Shown: positions 29,294-39,673, counted from the stretch's first letter. The stretch: 64,000 bases of DNA from Mixta theicola (GCF_002895925.1 NZ_NWUO01000014.1:24425-88424); one strand, 5' to 3'. Notes: generated by a model from the letters alone, not told the origin. Numbers and translations are program-made.

Positions 29294-30172
29294 ATGCGGT
29301 TACTAAGAGGATTAGTTGCGGCGGCTTTATTACTGCCCGTATTGGCGCAGGCTGAAGAAGCCACCGTCAAGGATGTACATGATACACCAGCGGTACGCGG
29401 CAGTATTATCGCTAACCTGCTGGAACAACATGATAATCCCTTTGTGCTTTATCCTTATGAACGCAACTACCTGCTTTATACATGGACCAGCGACCTCAAT
29501 AAGGAGGCGATTGAATCCTATGACTGGGCTGACAATGCGAAAAAGGATGAGGTAGAATTCCAGCTCAGCCTGGCGTTTCCTTTATGGCGCGGTATTCTGG
29601 GCGATAATTCGGTGCTGGCCGCTTCTTATACTCAACGCTCCTGGTGGCAGCTCTCTAACCATAGCGAGTCATCGCCGTTCCGTGAAACTAACTACGAACC
29701 ACAAATTTTTCTCGGATGGGCGACGGATTACTCGTTCGCGGGCTGGACGCTGCGCGATGTGGAATTTGGCTTTAATCACCAGTCGAACGGGCGCTCCGAT
29801 CCCACTTCTCGCAGCTGGAACCGCGTTTATGCGCGTTTGATGGCGCAAAACGGCAACTTTCTGGCGGAAATTAAGCCCTGGTATCGCCTGTCGGAAGACA
29901 CCAGTAGCGACGATAACCCTGACATTACTAAATACATGGGCTATTATCGCGCCAAATTAGGTTACCGTCTGGGCGACAGCATTTTCAGCATTCAGGGCAA
30001 CTATAACTGGAATAGCGGTTATGGCGGCGCGGAGCTGGGCTGGAGCTATCCGATTAGCGAACATGTGCGTTTTTATACGCAGGTATTTAGTGGCTATGGC
30101 GAATCGTTAATCGATTATAATCACCGCCAGACTCGCGTTGGCGTTGGCGTAACCTTAAACGATCTGTTCTGA
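29294..30172 (+). CDS. pldA: Outer-membrane phospholipase A1
   Basis: 292 aa beta-barrel (OMPLA) that degrades phospholipids misplaced in the outer leaflet. The signal peptide is cleaved after AQA (about residue 20). The catalytic His and Ser lie in [20 protein letters not shown], followed by the Asn of SWNRVY. It ends with the aromatic residue Phe after TLNDL, as barrel proteins do. The start at ATG 29294 gives a proper signal peptide; the frame is open 30 bp further upstream. Confidence 0.95.
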   Translation: MRLLRGLVAAALLLPVLAQAEEATVKDVHDTPAVRGSIIANLLEQHDNPFVLYPYERNYLLYTWTSDLNKEAIESYDWADNAKKDEVEFQLSLAFPLWRGILGDNSVLAASYTQRSWWQLSNHSESSPFRETNYEPQIFLGWATDYSFAGWTLRDVEFGFNHQSNGRSDPTSRSWNRVYARLMAQNGNFLAEIKPWYRLSEDTSSDDNPDITKYMGYYRAKLGYRLGDSIFSIQGNYNWNSGYGGAELGWSYPISEHVRFYTQVFSGYGESLIDYNHRQTRVGVGVTLNDLF

Positions 30173-30215
30173 TCCAGGCCCGCCCGACGGGTCTGTCACA
30201 CAGCAACTCTCTCTT

Positions 30216-30233
30216 CGGGCGGCATGCCGCCCG
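30216..30233. repeat. 18-bp perfect palindrome between pldA and recQ
   Basis: CGGGCGGCATGCCGCCCG reads the same on both strands and would form a GC-rich hairpin in RNA. No T run follows, so it is not a classical terminator. It lies 36 bp upstream of the chosen recQ start, so it may be in the recQ leader. Confidence 0.6.
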
Positions 30234-30269
30234 TCAAGTCATCATTATGCAGTGCAATACGGGGAAGAC

Positions 30270-32096
30270 GTGTCTACGGCGGCAGTAATTAATCATGAAG
30301 CGCTGGCTGAACAGGTATTACGCGATACCTTCGGCTATCAGCAGTTTCGCCCCGGGCAGCAAACCATCATTCAGGCATCGCTGAACGGCCGGGATTGTCT
30401 GGTGGTGATGCCCACCGGCGGCGGAAAATCGCTCTGTTATCAAATTCCGGCCTTGCTGCGCGACGGCCTGACGCTGGTTGTCTCACCGCTTATCTCGCTG
30501 ATGAAAGATCAGGTCGATCAGCTGCTGGCGAACGGCGTGGCGGCGGCGTGTCTTAACTCGTCGCAAACGCGGGAAGAGCAGCAGACGGTGATGGCGGGAT
30601 GCCGTAGCGGCGAGGTGCGCCTGCTTTATATCGCGCCGGAACGCCTGATGATGGATAACTTCCTCGACAGCCTGACGCACTGGAATCCAGCGATGCTGGC
30701 GGTGGACGAAGCGCACTGTATTTCCCAGTGGGGCCACGACTTCCGTCCTGAATATGGCGCGCTGGGTCAGCTGCGTCAGCGTTTTCCGGCGCTGCCGGTG
30801 ATGGCATTGACGGCAACCGCAGACGAAACCACCCGTAACGATATTGTTCGGCTGCTGCAGCTGGACGATCCGCTGATTCAAATCAGCAGTTTCGACCGGC
30901 CCAATATCCGCTACATGCTGGTGGAAAAATTTAAGCCAACCGAACAGCTGCTGCGTTACGTACAGGATCAGCGTGGCAAAAGCGGCATTATTTACTGTAA
31001 CAGTCGGGCAAAGGTGGAAGACACCGCCGCCCGCCTGCAAAGCCGCGGCCTGAGCGTTGGGGCCTACCATGCCGGAATGGACAACGCGCATCGTGCCCAG
31101 GTACAGGAAGCTTTCCAGCGCGACGATTTGCAAATCGTGGTGGCGACCGTCGCCTTCGGCATGGGGATCAACAAGCCCAACGTACGGTTTGTGGTGCATT
31201 TCGATATTCCACGCAATATCGAATCCTATTATCAGGAAACCGGACGCGCCGGACGTGACGGTCTGCCTGCCGAAGCGATGCTGCTTTACGATCCGGCGGA
31301 TATGGCCTGGCTGCGTCGCTGTCTGGAAGAGAAAGCGCCCGGCCCGCTGCAGGATATTGAACGCCATAAGCTCAATGCGATGGGCGCTTTCGCCGAAGCG
31401 CAAACCTGTCGTCGGCTGGTGCTGCTGAACTACTTTGGCGAAGGGCGCCAGCAGCCGTGCGGCAACTGCGATATTTGTCTCGATCCGCCACGGCGCTACG
31501 ATGGCCTGGTTGAAGCGCAAAAGGCGCTCTCCACTATTTACCGCGTCGGTCAGCGTTTCGGCATGGGCTACGTGGTTGAAGTGCTGCGCGGCGCCAGCAA
31601 TCAGCGCATTCGCGACCAGGGACACGATAAGCTGCCGGTGTATGGTATCGGCCGCGAACAAAGCCATGAGCACTGGGTCAGCGTGCTGCGTCAGCTTATT
31701 CATTTGGGGCTGGTCGCGCAGAATATTACGCTACATTCGGCGCTGCAGCTTACCGAGGCGGCGAGGCCGGTTTTACGTGGTGAAACGCCGCTGATGCTGG
31801 CCGTGCCGCGTCTGGTTACCGTTAAGCCGAAATATAACAACCAGAAAAGCTACGGCGGCAACTACGATCGCAAGCTGTTCGCGAAATTGCGCAAGCTGCG
31901 TAAAGCGATTGCCGATGAAGAGAATATCCCGCCTTACGTGGTGTTTAACGATGCGACGCTGATTGAGATGGCGGAGCAGATGCCGGTTACCGCGTCGGAA
32001 ATGCTCAGCGTCAACGGCGTCGGCCACCGTAAGCTGGAACGTTTTGGTAAGCCTTTCCTGGTGATGATCCGCGAGCATATGACCGGCGAAGAGTAA
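30270..32096 (+). CDS. recQ: ATP-dependent DNA helicase RecQ
   Basis: 3'-5' helicase of RecF-pathway recombination. It is 608 aa versus about 609 in E. coli. Walker A is [14 protein letters not shown], the DEAH-type box is [15 protein letters not shown], and motif VI is [11 protein letters not shown] zinc-binding region with CNCDICLD-like cysteines ([11 protein letters not shown]), winged helix and HRDC domain follow. GTG 30270 is preferred because GGGGA lies 4-8 nt upstream; a GTG 18 bp earlier is in frame. Confidence 0.96.
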   Translation: MSTAAVINHEALAEQVLRDTFGYQQFRPGQQTIIQASLNGRDCLVVMPTGGGKSLCYQIPALLRDGLTLVVSPLISLMKDQVDQLLANGVAAACLNSSQTREEQQTVMAGCRSGEVRLLYIAPERLMMDNFLDSLTHWNPAMLAVDEAHCISQWGHDFRPEYGALGQLRQRFPALPVMALTATADETTRNDIVRLLQLDDPLIQISSFDRPNIRYMLVEKFKPTEQLLRYVQDQRGKSGIIYCNSRAKVEDTAARLQSRGLSVGAYHAGMDNAHRAQVQEAFQRDDLQIVVATVAFGMGINKPNVRFVVHFDIPRNIESYYQETGRAGRDGLPAEAMLLYDPADMAWLRRCLEEKAPGPLQDIERHKLNAMGAFAEAQTCRRLVLLNYFGEGRQQPCGNCDICLDPPRRYDGLVEAQKALSTIYRVGQRFGMGYVVEVLRGASNQRIRDQGHDKLPVYGIGREQSHEHWVSVLRQLIHLGLVAQNITLHSALQLTEAARPVLRGETPLMLAVPRLVTVKPKYNNQKSYGGNYDRKLFAKLRKLRKAIADEENIPPYVVFNDATLIEMAEQMPVTASEMLSVNGVGHRKLERFGKPFLVMIREHMTGEE

Positions 32097-32233
32097 AATA
32101 GCGCCGCAATAATCATGCGCGAAACGGCTATCATAGATAACAGATGAACAGAACAGGTTTTGGCGTGATAATCATGCGTACCCCGGAATAGCCAGATGGC
32201 TTTCCCGTTTCATTTATCGGCAAGGAAACTGTT

Positions 32234-32863
32234 ATGCTCGCGCTTTTTCTTACCGTTGCCGCAGTGCATTTAGTCGCACTGATGAGCCCCGGACCAGATT
32301 TCTTTTTTGTTTCGCAAACCGCCGCCAGTCGCTCCCGTAAAGAAGCGATGATGGGCGTGCTGGGCATTACGCTGGGTATTGTTATCTGGGCTGGCGTCGC
32401 GTTGATGGGTTTACATCTTATCCTGCAAAAAATGGCCTGGCTGCACGAAGTAATTATGGTGTGCGGCGGAATTTATTTGACCTGGCTGGGCTGGCAGCTG
32501 ATGCGCGCGGCGCGTCGGCAGCATCTTCAACCGGTTGCGGAAGATGCGGAAGTGCAGGTTGAGCTGGCAAAAAAAGGGCACAGTTTTCTGAAAGGCTTTC
32601 TGACTAACCTCTCAAATCCCAAAGCGGTTATCTATTTCGGCAGCGTCTTTTCACTGTTTGTTGGCGATGATGTTGCCGCTGACGCGCGTTGGGGGCTGTT
32701 TGTACTGATTATTAGCGAAACGTTCGCCTGGTTTACGCTGGTCGCTGCGGTCTTTGCGCTTCCCTGGATGCGCCGCCAGTATCAGCGCATGGCGAAATGG
32801 ATCGACGGTATGGCGGGCGTGCTGTTTGCCGGGTTCGGCATCCATCTGATCCTCTCCCGCTAG
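32234..32863 (+). CDS. rhtC: Threonine efflux protein RhtC
   Basis: 209 aa LysE/RhtB-family exporter with about 6 membrane segments, versus 206 in E. coli. The family signature LMSPGPDFFFVSQTA is near residue 18; FLTNLSNPKAVIYFGSVFSLF follows in the middle. It sits opposite rhtB with a repeat-rich 450-bp spacer between the two convergent ends. Confidence 0.94.
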   Translation: MLALFLTVAAVHLVALMSPGPDFFFVSQTAASRSRKEAMMGVLGITLGIVIWAGVALMGLHLILQKMAWLHEVIMVCGGIYLTWLGWQLMRAARRQHLQPVAEDAEVQVELAKKGHSFLKGFLTNLSNPKAVIYFGSVFSLFVGDDVAADARWGLFVLIISETFAWFTLVAAVFALPWMRRQYQRMAKWIDGMAGVLFAGFGIHLILSR

Positions 32864-32869
32864 GTGAGA

Positions 32870-33041
32870 CCTGGTTTACTTGCCATTTGCTGTCCGGGCA
32901 GTACTCGCTTCCTCACGTATTATACGCTTGGATCGCTGCGTGCTGTCCTGGACGGCCTGGTTTACTTGCTATTTGCTGTCCGGGCAGTACTCGCTTCCTC
33001 ACGTATTATTTATACGCTCGGATCGCTGCGTGCTGGCCGTC
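32870..33041. repeat. Two tandem copies of an 86-bp palindromic unit
   Basis: Copy 1 starts at 32870 and copy 2 at 32956, both with CCTGGTTTACTTG. They are nearly identical except for small changes and a 3-base insertion (TTATTTAT for TTAT). Inside each unit, arms GCTGTCCGGGCAGTAC and the reverse complement of GTGCTGTCCTGGACGGC match at about 14 of 17 positions, so each can fold into a long hairpin. Three overlapping plus-strand ORFs here simply repeat the unit and are not credible genes. Starts 7 bp after the rhtC stop. Confidence 0.85.
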
Positions 33042-33103
33042 CAGCAACTGGCTGCGACACCGACGGCCGTCTACCTGGGGAGTAAAGGGTAAGGGCTGAG
33101 AGC

Positions 33104-33310
33104 AGGGCAGCTGTAAAAACAAAAGCCAGGGAAGCGGCAAGCACTGAAGCCAGGGAAGCGGGGGCAGGCAGCGGAGTAAAGCCTCCGCGTCATGGATGAC
33201 GCGGCGGAGCCTCCAGGGATGGATTCACGGCGTCTTTACGTAGCTGCCGGCCGCCGCTGACCGGAACCCGGCAGTCAGAAGTCAGTCTCCGCCGCTGACC
33301 AGACCCAGAA
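33104..33310. repeat. Repeat-rich spacer with REP-like hairpin
   Basis: Contains two direct copies of AAGCCAGGGAAGCGG (from about 33123 and 33150). A perfect hairpin CCGCGTCAT-GG-ATGACGCGG lies at 33185-33204, followed by GAGCCTCCAGGGATGGATTC, a layout like the palindromic intergenic repeats common in enterobacteria and pseudomonads. Two copies of CCGCCGCTGACC lie at 33251-33262 and 33289-33300. No coding sequence is supported. Confidence 0.6.
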
Positions 33311-33321
33311 ACCCAATATTC

Positions 33322-33945
33322 CTAAGCCATACGCCGTGCTGAAGCCAACAGCGCGCCCACGGCAACAAACAGCCCGCCAAACACCCGATTCAGCAGCTTC
33401 ATCTGATGCGGCCCTTTAATCCAGACGCCAATTCGTCGCGCCAGTGCGGCATAACCGGTCATCACCACCACATCGACCACAATTGTCGTCACGCCTAAAA
33501 CCAGATACTGCATCGTCTGTGGATAATGCGGAATAATAAACTGCGGAAACAGCGCGGCGAGAAAAACAATACTCTTGGGATTAGTCAGGTTCACCAGCAC
33601 CGCACGCTGAAACAGACGGCGGCGCGGCATAGCATGAGAAACCGCATCCAGATTGATCGCTCCGGCCGCCCGCCACTGCTGAATTCCCAGCCAAACTAAC
33701 CAGGCAGCGCCTGCCCACTTCAAAACCTCAAACGCCAACAGCGAGCGGGAAAACAGCGCGCCCAGTCCAATACCCACCAAAATGATATGCGCGCCCAGCC
33801 CAACCTGCAGACCGATGACAGAGGCCGCCGCACCGCGATAGCCGTGACTAATGCTGGTGCTCATCGTATTTATCGCTCCCGAACCGGGCGACAGGCTGAG
33901 AATGACGGTGGTTAACAGATAAGTCATCCACCATTCGACTGACAT
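33322..33945 (-). CDS. rhtB: Homoserine/homoserine lactone efflux protein RhtB
   Basis: 207 aa LysE/RhtB-family exporter with about 6 membrane segments, like E. coli RhtB (206). [19 protein letters not shown] near residue 18 and [19 protein letters not shown] are family signatures. The start MSVEWW at 33945 matches E. coli MTLEWW; the frame extends 45 bp further upstream with no support. Divergent from pldB. Confidence 0.94.
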   Translation of the reverse strand: MSVEWWMTYLLTTVILSLSPGSGAINTMSTSISHGYRGAAASVIGLQVGLGAHIILVGIGLGALFSRSLLAFEVLKWAGAAWLVWLGIQQWRAAGAINLDAVSHAMPRRRLFQRAVLVNLTNPKSIVFLAALFPQFIIPHYPQTMQYLVLGVTTIVVDVVVMTGYAALARRIGVWIKGPHQMKLLNRVFGGLFVAVGALLASARRMA

Positions 33946-34045
33946 GGGTAACGCTCCCTGATTGCGCAGAATTGTGCCACAATACGCCATTGCCAGCGGT
34001 TGCGCTACGGCGGCAATATGCCGGGAGCGTTAAGGGAGTCGAGCT

Positions 34046-35038
34046 ATGACCAGTCATAAAAATCACTGGCCAACGCGCGAGCAGGCGTTTGCTGCTTTTG
34101 CCACCGGGCCGCTGCTTGATTTCTGGCGTCAGCGCGAAGAGTGCGAATTTATCGGCGTTGAAAATGTGCCGATTCGCTATGTGCGTTTCACCTCGGTGCA
34201 ACACGATAAAGTGATACTGATCGTGCCGGGACGCATTGAAAGCTATGTTAAATACCCGGAGCTGGCTTACGATCTGTGGCACTGCGGCTATGATGTCATC
34301 ATTGTTGATCATCGTGGGCAGGGCCGCTCAGGGCGGCTGCTGAAAGATGCGCATCGTGGTCATGTCGTTCACTTCGATCATTATGTCGATGATTTAGAAA
34401 CGCTCTACCTGAAGGAATTGATCGCCGGTCACTATCGACATCGCTATGCGCTGGCGCACTCCATGGGCGGCGCTATCCTGACGCTGCTGCTGGCGCGTAA
34501 TCCTGCTGCATTTAACGCCGTGGTACTGTCTGCACCGATGCTCGGCATCTGTTTGCCGATGCCCGCCTGGATGGCGCACCGGATCCTTGACTGGATGGAA
34601 AAACGCCCGGCGATGCGCGACGGTTATGCGCTGGGAACCGGCAAATGGCGGGTGCGCCCGTTCAGCCTGAATGTGCTAACGCACAGCCGCGAACGTTACA
34701 AGCGCAGCCTGCGCTTTTATGCGGACGATCCCGCGATTCGGGTCGGCGGGCCAACCTATCATTGGGTACGCGAAGGCGTTCAGGCGGGGCAAAACATCCT
34801 TGGCAAGGCGGCGGCCATCAGCACGCCGCTGCTGCTGCTGCAGGCCGGGGACGATAAAGTGGTGGATAACCGTTCGCAGAACCTTTTCTGTGCGGCGATG
34901 CAGGCCGCCGGCCATCCCTGCGAAGGCGGTCAACCCTATGTTATTGAAGGCGCGCGTCATGAGATCCTGTTTGAAAAAGACGTTATGCGCGCTGAGGCTT
35001 TACATGCCATTGTCGATTTCTTCGCGCGGCATGAATAA
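34046..35038 (+). CDS. pldB: Lysophospholipase L2
   Basis: 330 aa alpha/beta hydrolase versus 340 in E. coli. It cleaves lysophospholipids at the inner membrane. The nucleophile elbow is AHSMGGA near residue 138, DHRGQGRSGR precedes it, and the C-terminal GARHEILFE gives the catalytic His. GGAG upstream of ATG 34046. Together with pldA nearby it acts in membrane phospholipid turnover. Confidence 0.93.
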   Translation: MTSHKNHWPTREQAFAAFATGPLLDFWRQREECEFIGVENVPIRYVRFTSVQHDKVILIVPGRIESYVKYPELAYDLWHCGYDVIIVDHRGQGRSGRLLKDAHRGHVVHFDHYVDDLETLYLKELIAGHYRHRYALAHSMGGAILTLLLARNPAAFNAVVLSAPMLGICLPMPAWMAHRILDWMEKRPAMRDGYALGTGKWRVRPFSLNVLTHSRERYKRSLRFYADDPAIRVGGPTYHWVREGVQAGQNILGKAAAISTPLLLLQAGDDKVVDNRSQNLFCAAMQAAGHPCEGGQPYVIEGARHEILFEKDVMRAEALHAIVDFFARHE

Positions 35039-35086
35039 ATTGCACCACTCAGAACCTTATCACTCTCTTCAAAACCAGAGGTTTTC

Positions 35087-35887
35087 ATGTACCACGTAGT
35101 TGCTTCCGATCTGGATGGCACCCTGCTTTCTCCCGATCATCGTCTAACGCCTTACACAAAAGAGACGCTCCGCTTGCTCACCGCGCGCGGCGTACATTTT
35201 GTTTTCGCCACCGGTCGTCATCATGTCGATGTGTCACAAATGCGTGATAGCCTGGAAATCGAAGCTTATATGATCACCTCCAACGGCGCGCGCGTACACA
35301 ACACCGCCGGCGAGCTGATTTTCAGCCATAACCTTGATGAAGACATTGCTCGCGAACTGTATGCGATCAAGTATGACGATCCCGATATTCTGACCAACGT
35401 CTACCGTGATGATGTATGGTTTCTTAACCGTCATCGCCCGGAAGAAGAGCGTTACTTCCGCGAGTCCACCTTCACCTACCAGGTTTATGAGCCGGGTCTG
35501 CTGCCTACCGACGGTATCAGTAAAGTCTTTTTTATCTGTGACGATGCTGAAAAACTCGTGCCGCTGGAAGAAGCCATCGTGGCGCGCTGGGGAGATCGGG
35601 TTAATGTCAGCTTCTCTTTCCCGACCTGTCTGGAGGTCATGGCGGGCGGCGTTTCAAAAGGCCATGCGTTGGAAGAAGTCTCTAAACTGCTGGGCTACTC
35701 GCTGGCATCGTCTATCGCCTTCGGCGACGGCATGAATGATAAAGAGATGCTGATTATGGCCAGGAAAGGCTACATTATGCGCAACGCGCACCAGCGCCTG
35801 AAAGATCTGCTGCCGGAAATGGAAGTGATTGGCACCAATGCGGAAGATGCGGTGCCGCGTAAACTGCGCGAGTTATTTCTGGGCTGA
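35087..35887 (+). CDS. yigL: HAD phosphatase YigL (pyridoxal phosphate phosphatase)
   Basis: 266 aa Cof-type HAD hydrolase, matching E. coli YigL, which acts on PLP and sugar phosphates; in Salmonella and E. coli its translation is activated by SgrS. Motif I is ASDLDGTLLSPDH, the C2 cap follows, and the C-terminal motif is AFGDGMNDKEML. It starts 49 bp after pldB, so co-transcription is plausible. Confidence 0.92.
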   Translation: MYHVVASDLDGTLLSPDHRLTPYTKETLRLLTARGVHFVFATGRHHVDVSQMRDSLEIEAYMITSNGARVHNTAGELIFSHNLDEDIARELYAIKYDDPDILTNVYRDDVWFLNRHRPEEERYFRESTFTYQVYEPGLLPTDGISKVFFICDDAEKLVPLEEAIVARWGDRVNVSFSFPTCLEVMAGGVSKGHALEEVSKLLGYSLASSIAFGDGMNDKEMLIMARKGYIMRNAHQRLKDLLPEMEVIGTNAEDAVPRKLRELFLG

Positions 35888-36010
35888 TATTGATACCGGT
35901 TACCAGAGAACGACGATAAAGTTGGCGCAGAAACGTTCCGGTGTTAATTCAGGGACCGGTTGGCGTTGTTGATCCGTTCGCGCATAGCCGGAAAGCGTAG
36001 CGATAGGGCA

Positions 36011-36044
36011 GCCAGGGCGGTTTTAAACGCCGCCCTGGCTTTTG
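36011..36044. terminator. Bidirectional terminator between yigL and glpQ
   Basis: A perfect 10-bp stem GCCAGGGCGG / CCGCCCTGGC with a 9-nt loop, followed by TTTT. It sits next to the glpQ stop and after yigL, which converge here. Confidence 0.85.
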
Positions 36045-37100
36045 TTATGAACGTCCTAAAAAGTGTATGGCCTTATCCGGGAAATCGGTAAACAGCCCTT
36101 CAACCTGCGCTTTGTTATAGAGCGCGTCGAACAGCTGATTAACGTCCGTAGCGTAGGGCGGCAGCCGATCGGCACGCACCGTGTAAGGATGAATTTGCAA
36201 ATGGCTGGCGTGCGCCTCCTGCGCTAAAGGCGTCAGACGAATATCACCCGGTTTTGAGTCGGCGCTAAACAGCTCATGGTAATCCGGGCCGATGCCATCG
36301 ACATACTTCGCCAGCTCTTTCATCGCGCCCGGCTTAAACATCCAGTCGTAGTTGTAGTTGACCCATTTCCCCTGTTTTAACTCTTCTGTCTCATGCGAGT
36401 CGGTTTCGGTAATCAGCTGCACCAGCCGAAGATCCATACCCATTTTCGGCTCCAGTTCATTTTTAATGCGCTTTATCTCATTAAAATCGAAACACTGCAG
36501 CCAGACATTATCCTGTTTAGTGCTGTAACCATACTGCTTCAACACCTGCAAAACTTTAGTAGCTATATCTTTGCCTTCCTGATGATGAAACCAGGGCGCT
36601 TTGATCTCGGTGTAAAGCCCGATATTTTTACCGGTCGAGTGGTTCAGGCCCTGAATAAACTCGATTTCCTCTTCAAAAGTATGAATATGGAAAGTCGATT
36701 TTCCGCCAGGGAAACGGCCCGGCCAGGTCTGCATCTTTTTGCCATCCGTTATCGTAAAACCTTCGGTAAAGTTCAGACCGCGGATCTCCGCCAGCGTGAA
36801 ATCAATCGCATAAAAGCGGCCATCCTTACGTGCGCGCTGAGGAAAGCGATCGGCAACATCGGTAACGCGATCGAGATAGTGATCGTGCAGCACCACCAGA
36901 CGATCGTCTTTGGTTAGCACCAGATCCTGCTCAAGAAAATCCGCGCCCTGCGCATACGCCATCGCCTTAGCAGGTAGCGTATGTTCCGGAAGATAGCCGC
37001 TGGCGCCGCGATGCGCGATAACCAGCTTGTCATGATTTTGCGCACTAACGCCGCAGGCGCCGGTAAGCAACAACGCCGCCAGTAACCGTTTTAGTTTCAT
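36045..37100 (-). CDS. glpQ: Periplasmic glycerophosphodiester phosphodiesterase
   Basis: 351 aa versus 358 in E. coli. Hydrolyses glycerophosphodiesters to glycerol-3-phosphate, which GlpT imports. A signal peptide ends after VSA (about residue 20). The catalytic [12 protein letters not shown] motif is near residue 30 and [19 protein letters not shown] supplies the metal ligands and second His. It overlaps the glpT stop by 4 bp. Located in a different chromosomal place than in E. coli. Confidence 0.95.
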   Translation of the reverse strand: MKLKRLLAALLLTGACGVSAQNHDKLVIAHRGASGYLPEHTLPAKAMAYAQGADFLEQDLVLTKDDRLVVLHDHYLDRVTDVADRFPQRARKDGRFYAIDFTLAEIRGLNFTEGFTITDGKKMQTWPGRFPGGKSTFHIHTFEEEIEFIQGLNHSTGKNIGLYTEIKAPWFHHQEGKDIATKVLQVLKQYGYSTKQDNVWLQCFDFNEIKRIKNELEPKMGMDLRLVQLITETDSHETEELKQGKWVNYNYDWMFKPGAMKELAKYVDGIGPDYHELFSADSKPGDIRLTPLAQEAHASHLQIHPYTVRADRLPPYATDVNQLFDALYNKAQVEGLFTDFPDKAIHFLGRS

Positions 37101-38452
37101 TTGTTGCCCTCTTGCTGCAGCTGTTGCTTGTGCTGGTTTTCACTAAACATGGTGAGCAGCAGCAGGATTACCGCCAGCACGCAGCCGCCGATCATCATCA
37201 AAAAACCGCCGTCCCAGCCAAAATAGTCAACGGTATAGCCAACAATAGCGCTGGCCGCGACCGAGCCGCCAAGATAACCAAACAGGCCGGTAAAGCCTGC
37301 CGCGGTTCCGGCGGCCTTCTTCGGCGCCAGCTCCAGCGCGTGCAGCCCAATCAGCATCACCGGGCCATAAATCAGAAAGCCGATAACGATCATACAGGCC
37401 ATATCGATACCGGGATTGCCGACCGGATTAAGCCAGTAAATCACCGTGGCGATGGTCACCAGCACCATAAAGAAAACGCCGGTTGCGCCACGGTTGCCTT
37501 TGAACACCTTGTCCGACATCCAGCCGCACAGCAGCGTGCCGGGAATACCCGCGTATTCATACAGGAAATAGGTCCAGGAGGATTTATCCAGCGCGAAATG
37601 CTTCACCTCTTTCAGGTAAGTCGGCGACCAGTCGAGGATGCCGTAGCGCAGCAGATAAACAAAAACGTTGGCCAGCGCGATATACCACAGCAGCTTGTTA
37701 GGCAGGATGTACTGCATAAAAATCTGTCTGGCAGTTAATTCCTGTTCGTGCTGTTCGTTATAGTCGGGCGGATAATCGTTTTTGTACTCTTCAATTGGCG
37801 GCAAACCGCACGACTGCGGCGTATCGCGCATCAGGGCAAAAGCGATCAGCGCGATGATAATGGCAGCAAAGGCTGGCATATAGAGCGCCGCTTTCCAGTC
37901 GTTAAACCACGCCATACCCAGCAGAAACAGCAGAGGGGGAATACCGCCGCCGACGTTATGCGCGCAGTTCCAGACGGAAACAATGCCGCCGCGTTCTTTT
38001 TGCGACCACCAGTGCACCATCGTACGCCCGCACGGCGGCCAGCCCATTCCCTGAAACCAGCCGCAGAGAAACAGCAACGCAAACATCACCATAATGCTGG
38101 AGGTCGCCCAGGGAACGAATCCCATTACCAGCATCACCAGCGCGGCTAAAATCAGCCCGGCAGGCAGGAAAAAGCGCGGATTAGAGCGATCGGAAATCGA
38201 GCCCATAATAAATTTTGAAAAACCATAGGCGATAGAAATACCGGACAGCGCAAAGCCGAGGTCGCCGCGTGAAAAGCCCTGCTCCACCAGATAAGGCATC
38301 GCCAGCGCAAAATTCTTGCGCACCAGATAATAAGCAGCGTAGCCAAAAAAGATGCCGATAAAAATTTGCCAGCGCAGACGGCGATAAAGGGGATCGGTGC
38401 GATCCGCAGCGACACGCGGTTGATGAGGCGCTGGCTTAAAAATGCTAAGCAT
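37097..38452 (-). CDS. glpT: Glycerol-3-phosphate transporter GlpT
   Basis: 451 aa MFS antiporter exchanging glycerol-3-phosphate for phosphate, about 12 membrane segments; also the fosfomycin entry route. [19 protein letters not shown] near residue 28, [20 protein letters not shown] and [12 protein letters not shown] match E. coli. The start [10 protein letters not shown] at 38452 has GGAG upstream; an ATG 21 bp further out is in frame but unsupported. First gene of glpTQ. Confidence 0.96.
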   Translation of the reverse strand: MLSIFKPAPHQPRVAADRTDPLYRRLRWQIFIGIFFGYAAYYLVRKNFALAMPYLVEQGFSRGDLGFALSGISIAYGFSKFIMGSISDRSNPRFFLPAGLILAALVMLVMGFVPWATSSIMVMFALLFLCGWFQGMGWPPCGRTMVHWWSQKERGGIVSVWNCAHNVGGGIPPLLFLLGMAWFNDWKAALYMPAFAAIIIALIAFALMRDTPQSCGLPPIEEYKNDYPPDYNEQHEQELTARQIFMQYILPNKLLWYIALANVFVYLLRYGILDWSPTYLKEVKHFALDKSSWTYFLYEYAGIPGTLLCGWMSDKVFKGNRGATGVFFMVLVTIATVIYWLNPVGNPGIDMACMIVIGFLIYGPVMLIGLHALELAPKKAAGTAAGFTGLFGYLGGSVAASAIVGYTVDYFGWDGGFLMMIGGCVLAVILLLLTMFSENQHKQQLQQEGNK

Positions 38453-38812
38453 ACAAGGTCTCCAGAGACACAAAATGATTTTAAACGCCCATTAAATGAG
38501 CGAAAAGGGACTGCTGACTAACGGATGTTCTATTTCGCGCAAAGAATAGGGGCTGCAGAAAAGAGGGTCTGTGAGGAAAGGCGCAAATGTTACAGTTTTA
38601 TGACAGGACGTTGTAAAGCACGTCACAAAAACGACCTTTAGCCGTGTCTGAGCAGCGAAAAAAGCCTATTCAATTGATCAAAAAGTCCTTTCGCTTTCGC
38701 GCATCTTATTGCGAGAAAACGAATGTCTGTTGTTAAAGCGTACAGATGTCAACCAGATATTCACTAACGCGAGGGCGCATTCCGTTACAATAGCGCTCTG
38801 TTTAATTATTGG
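38453..38812 (-). promoter_or_regulatory. glpTQ / yigM divergent regulatory region with CRP site
   Basis: A 360-bp spacer with no gene. TGTAA-AGCACG-TCACA at 38612-38627 is a good CRP site about 160 bp upstream of glpT, in line with cAMP-CRP activation of glpTQ in E. coli. ATGTTC-TATTTCGCGCA near 38525-38541 resembles half of a GlpR operator, but the match is partial. No clear yigM promoter was resolved. Confidence 0.6.
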
Positions 38813-39667
38813 ATGCGTAATGTGGCGTTACTCATAATCACCACCATTCTGTGGGCATTTTCGTTCAGCCTGATTGGGGTTTATCTGGCGGGACAGGTGG
38901 ACAGCGTATTTTCCGTCCTGGTGCGTCTGGTACTGGCGGCGCTGGTGTTTCTGCCTTTTCTGCGCTGGCGTGGCTACCGTGCCTCCACGCTACTGCTCTA
39001 TATGCTGGTCGGTATGATGCAGCTGGGCGTAATGTATTTGCTGGGCTTTGAAGCCTATCTTTATCTGAGCGTGCCGGAATTCTTGCTGTTCACCGTTATG
39101 ACGCCGCTGTATGTCACGTTGATCTACGACTTGCTCAGCGGACGAGGCGTGCGCATCGGCTATCTGTTTAGCGCGCTGTTAGCGGTGCTGGGCGCGGCGA
39201 TTATTCGCTATGACCAGCTCAGCGACCATTTCTGGACGGGATTGATCCTGGTGCAGCTGTCAAATATCTGTTTTGCCATCGGCATGGTGGGCTACAAACG
39301 CCTGCAGGAAACGCGCCCGATGCCGCAGCATACCGCTTTTTCCTGGTTCTATATGGGCGCAGTGCTGATAGCGATTATCGCGTGGTTACTTTGGGGGAAT
39401 CCGCAAAAATTACCCACCACCCATCTGCAATGGGGCATTCTGCTCTGGCTGGGCATCGCCGCTTCCGGACTGGGCTATTTTATGTGGAATTACGGAGCGA
39501 CGCAGGTTGATGCCGGAACGCTGGGCATTATGAATAATATGCATGTTCCGGCGGGGCTGTTGGTTAACCTGGCTATCTGGCAGGAGCAGCCAGACTGGCC
39601 GCCATTTATTATCGGTGGCGGATTAATTATTGCCTCTTTATGGATACACCGGCGCTGGGTTCGCTAA
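38813..39667 (+). CDS. yigM: EamA-type transporter YigM (biotin transporter family)
   Basis: 284 aa with about 10 membrane segments in the EamA drug/metabolite layout. NVALLIITTILWAFSFSLIG opens the protein, and GYFMWNYGATQVDAGTLGIM lies in the second repeat. E. coli YigM (BioP) is a biotin importer next to metR; this position is the same apart from the peptide gene in between. Assignment rests on locus and topology, so the substrate is inferred. Confidence 0.82.
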   Translation: MRNVALLIITTILWAFSFSLIGVYLAGQVDSVFSVLVRLVLAALVFLPFLRWRGYRASTLLLYMLVGMMQLGVMYLLGFEAYLYLSVPEFLLFTVMTPLYVTLIYDLLSGRGVRIGYLFSALLAVLGAAIIRYDQLSDHFWTGLILVQLSNICFAIGMVGYKRLQETRPMPQHTAFSWFYMGAVLIAIIAWLLWGNPQKLPTTHLQWGILLWLGIAASGLGYFMWNYGATQVDAGTLGIMNNMHVPAGLLVNLAIWQEQPDWPPFIIGGGLIIASLWIHRRWVR

Positions 39668-39673
39668 CGTAAC

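Noticed and set aside
30483..31703. Long minus-strand ORF of 406 codons opposite recQ
   Set aside because: A frame shadow of a GC-rich gene; the plus-strand RecQ motifs are intact and the antisense product has low-complexity His/Gln-rich composition.
32870..33041. CRISPR-like tandem repeats
   Set aside because: Only two contiguous copies with no unique spacers and no cas genes, so not a CRISPR array. None was seen elsewhere in the window.
32797..33099. Three overlapping plus-strand ORFs with internal repeats after rhtC
   Set aside because: They merely translate the 86-bp tandem repeat in different frames; no ribosome site or family signature.
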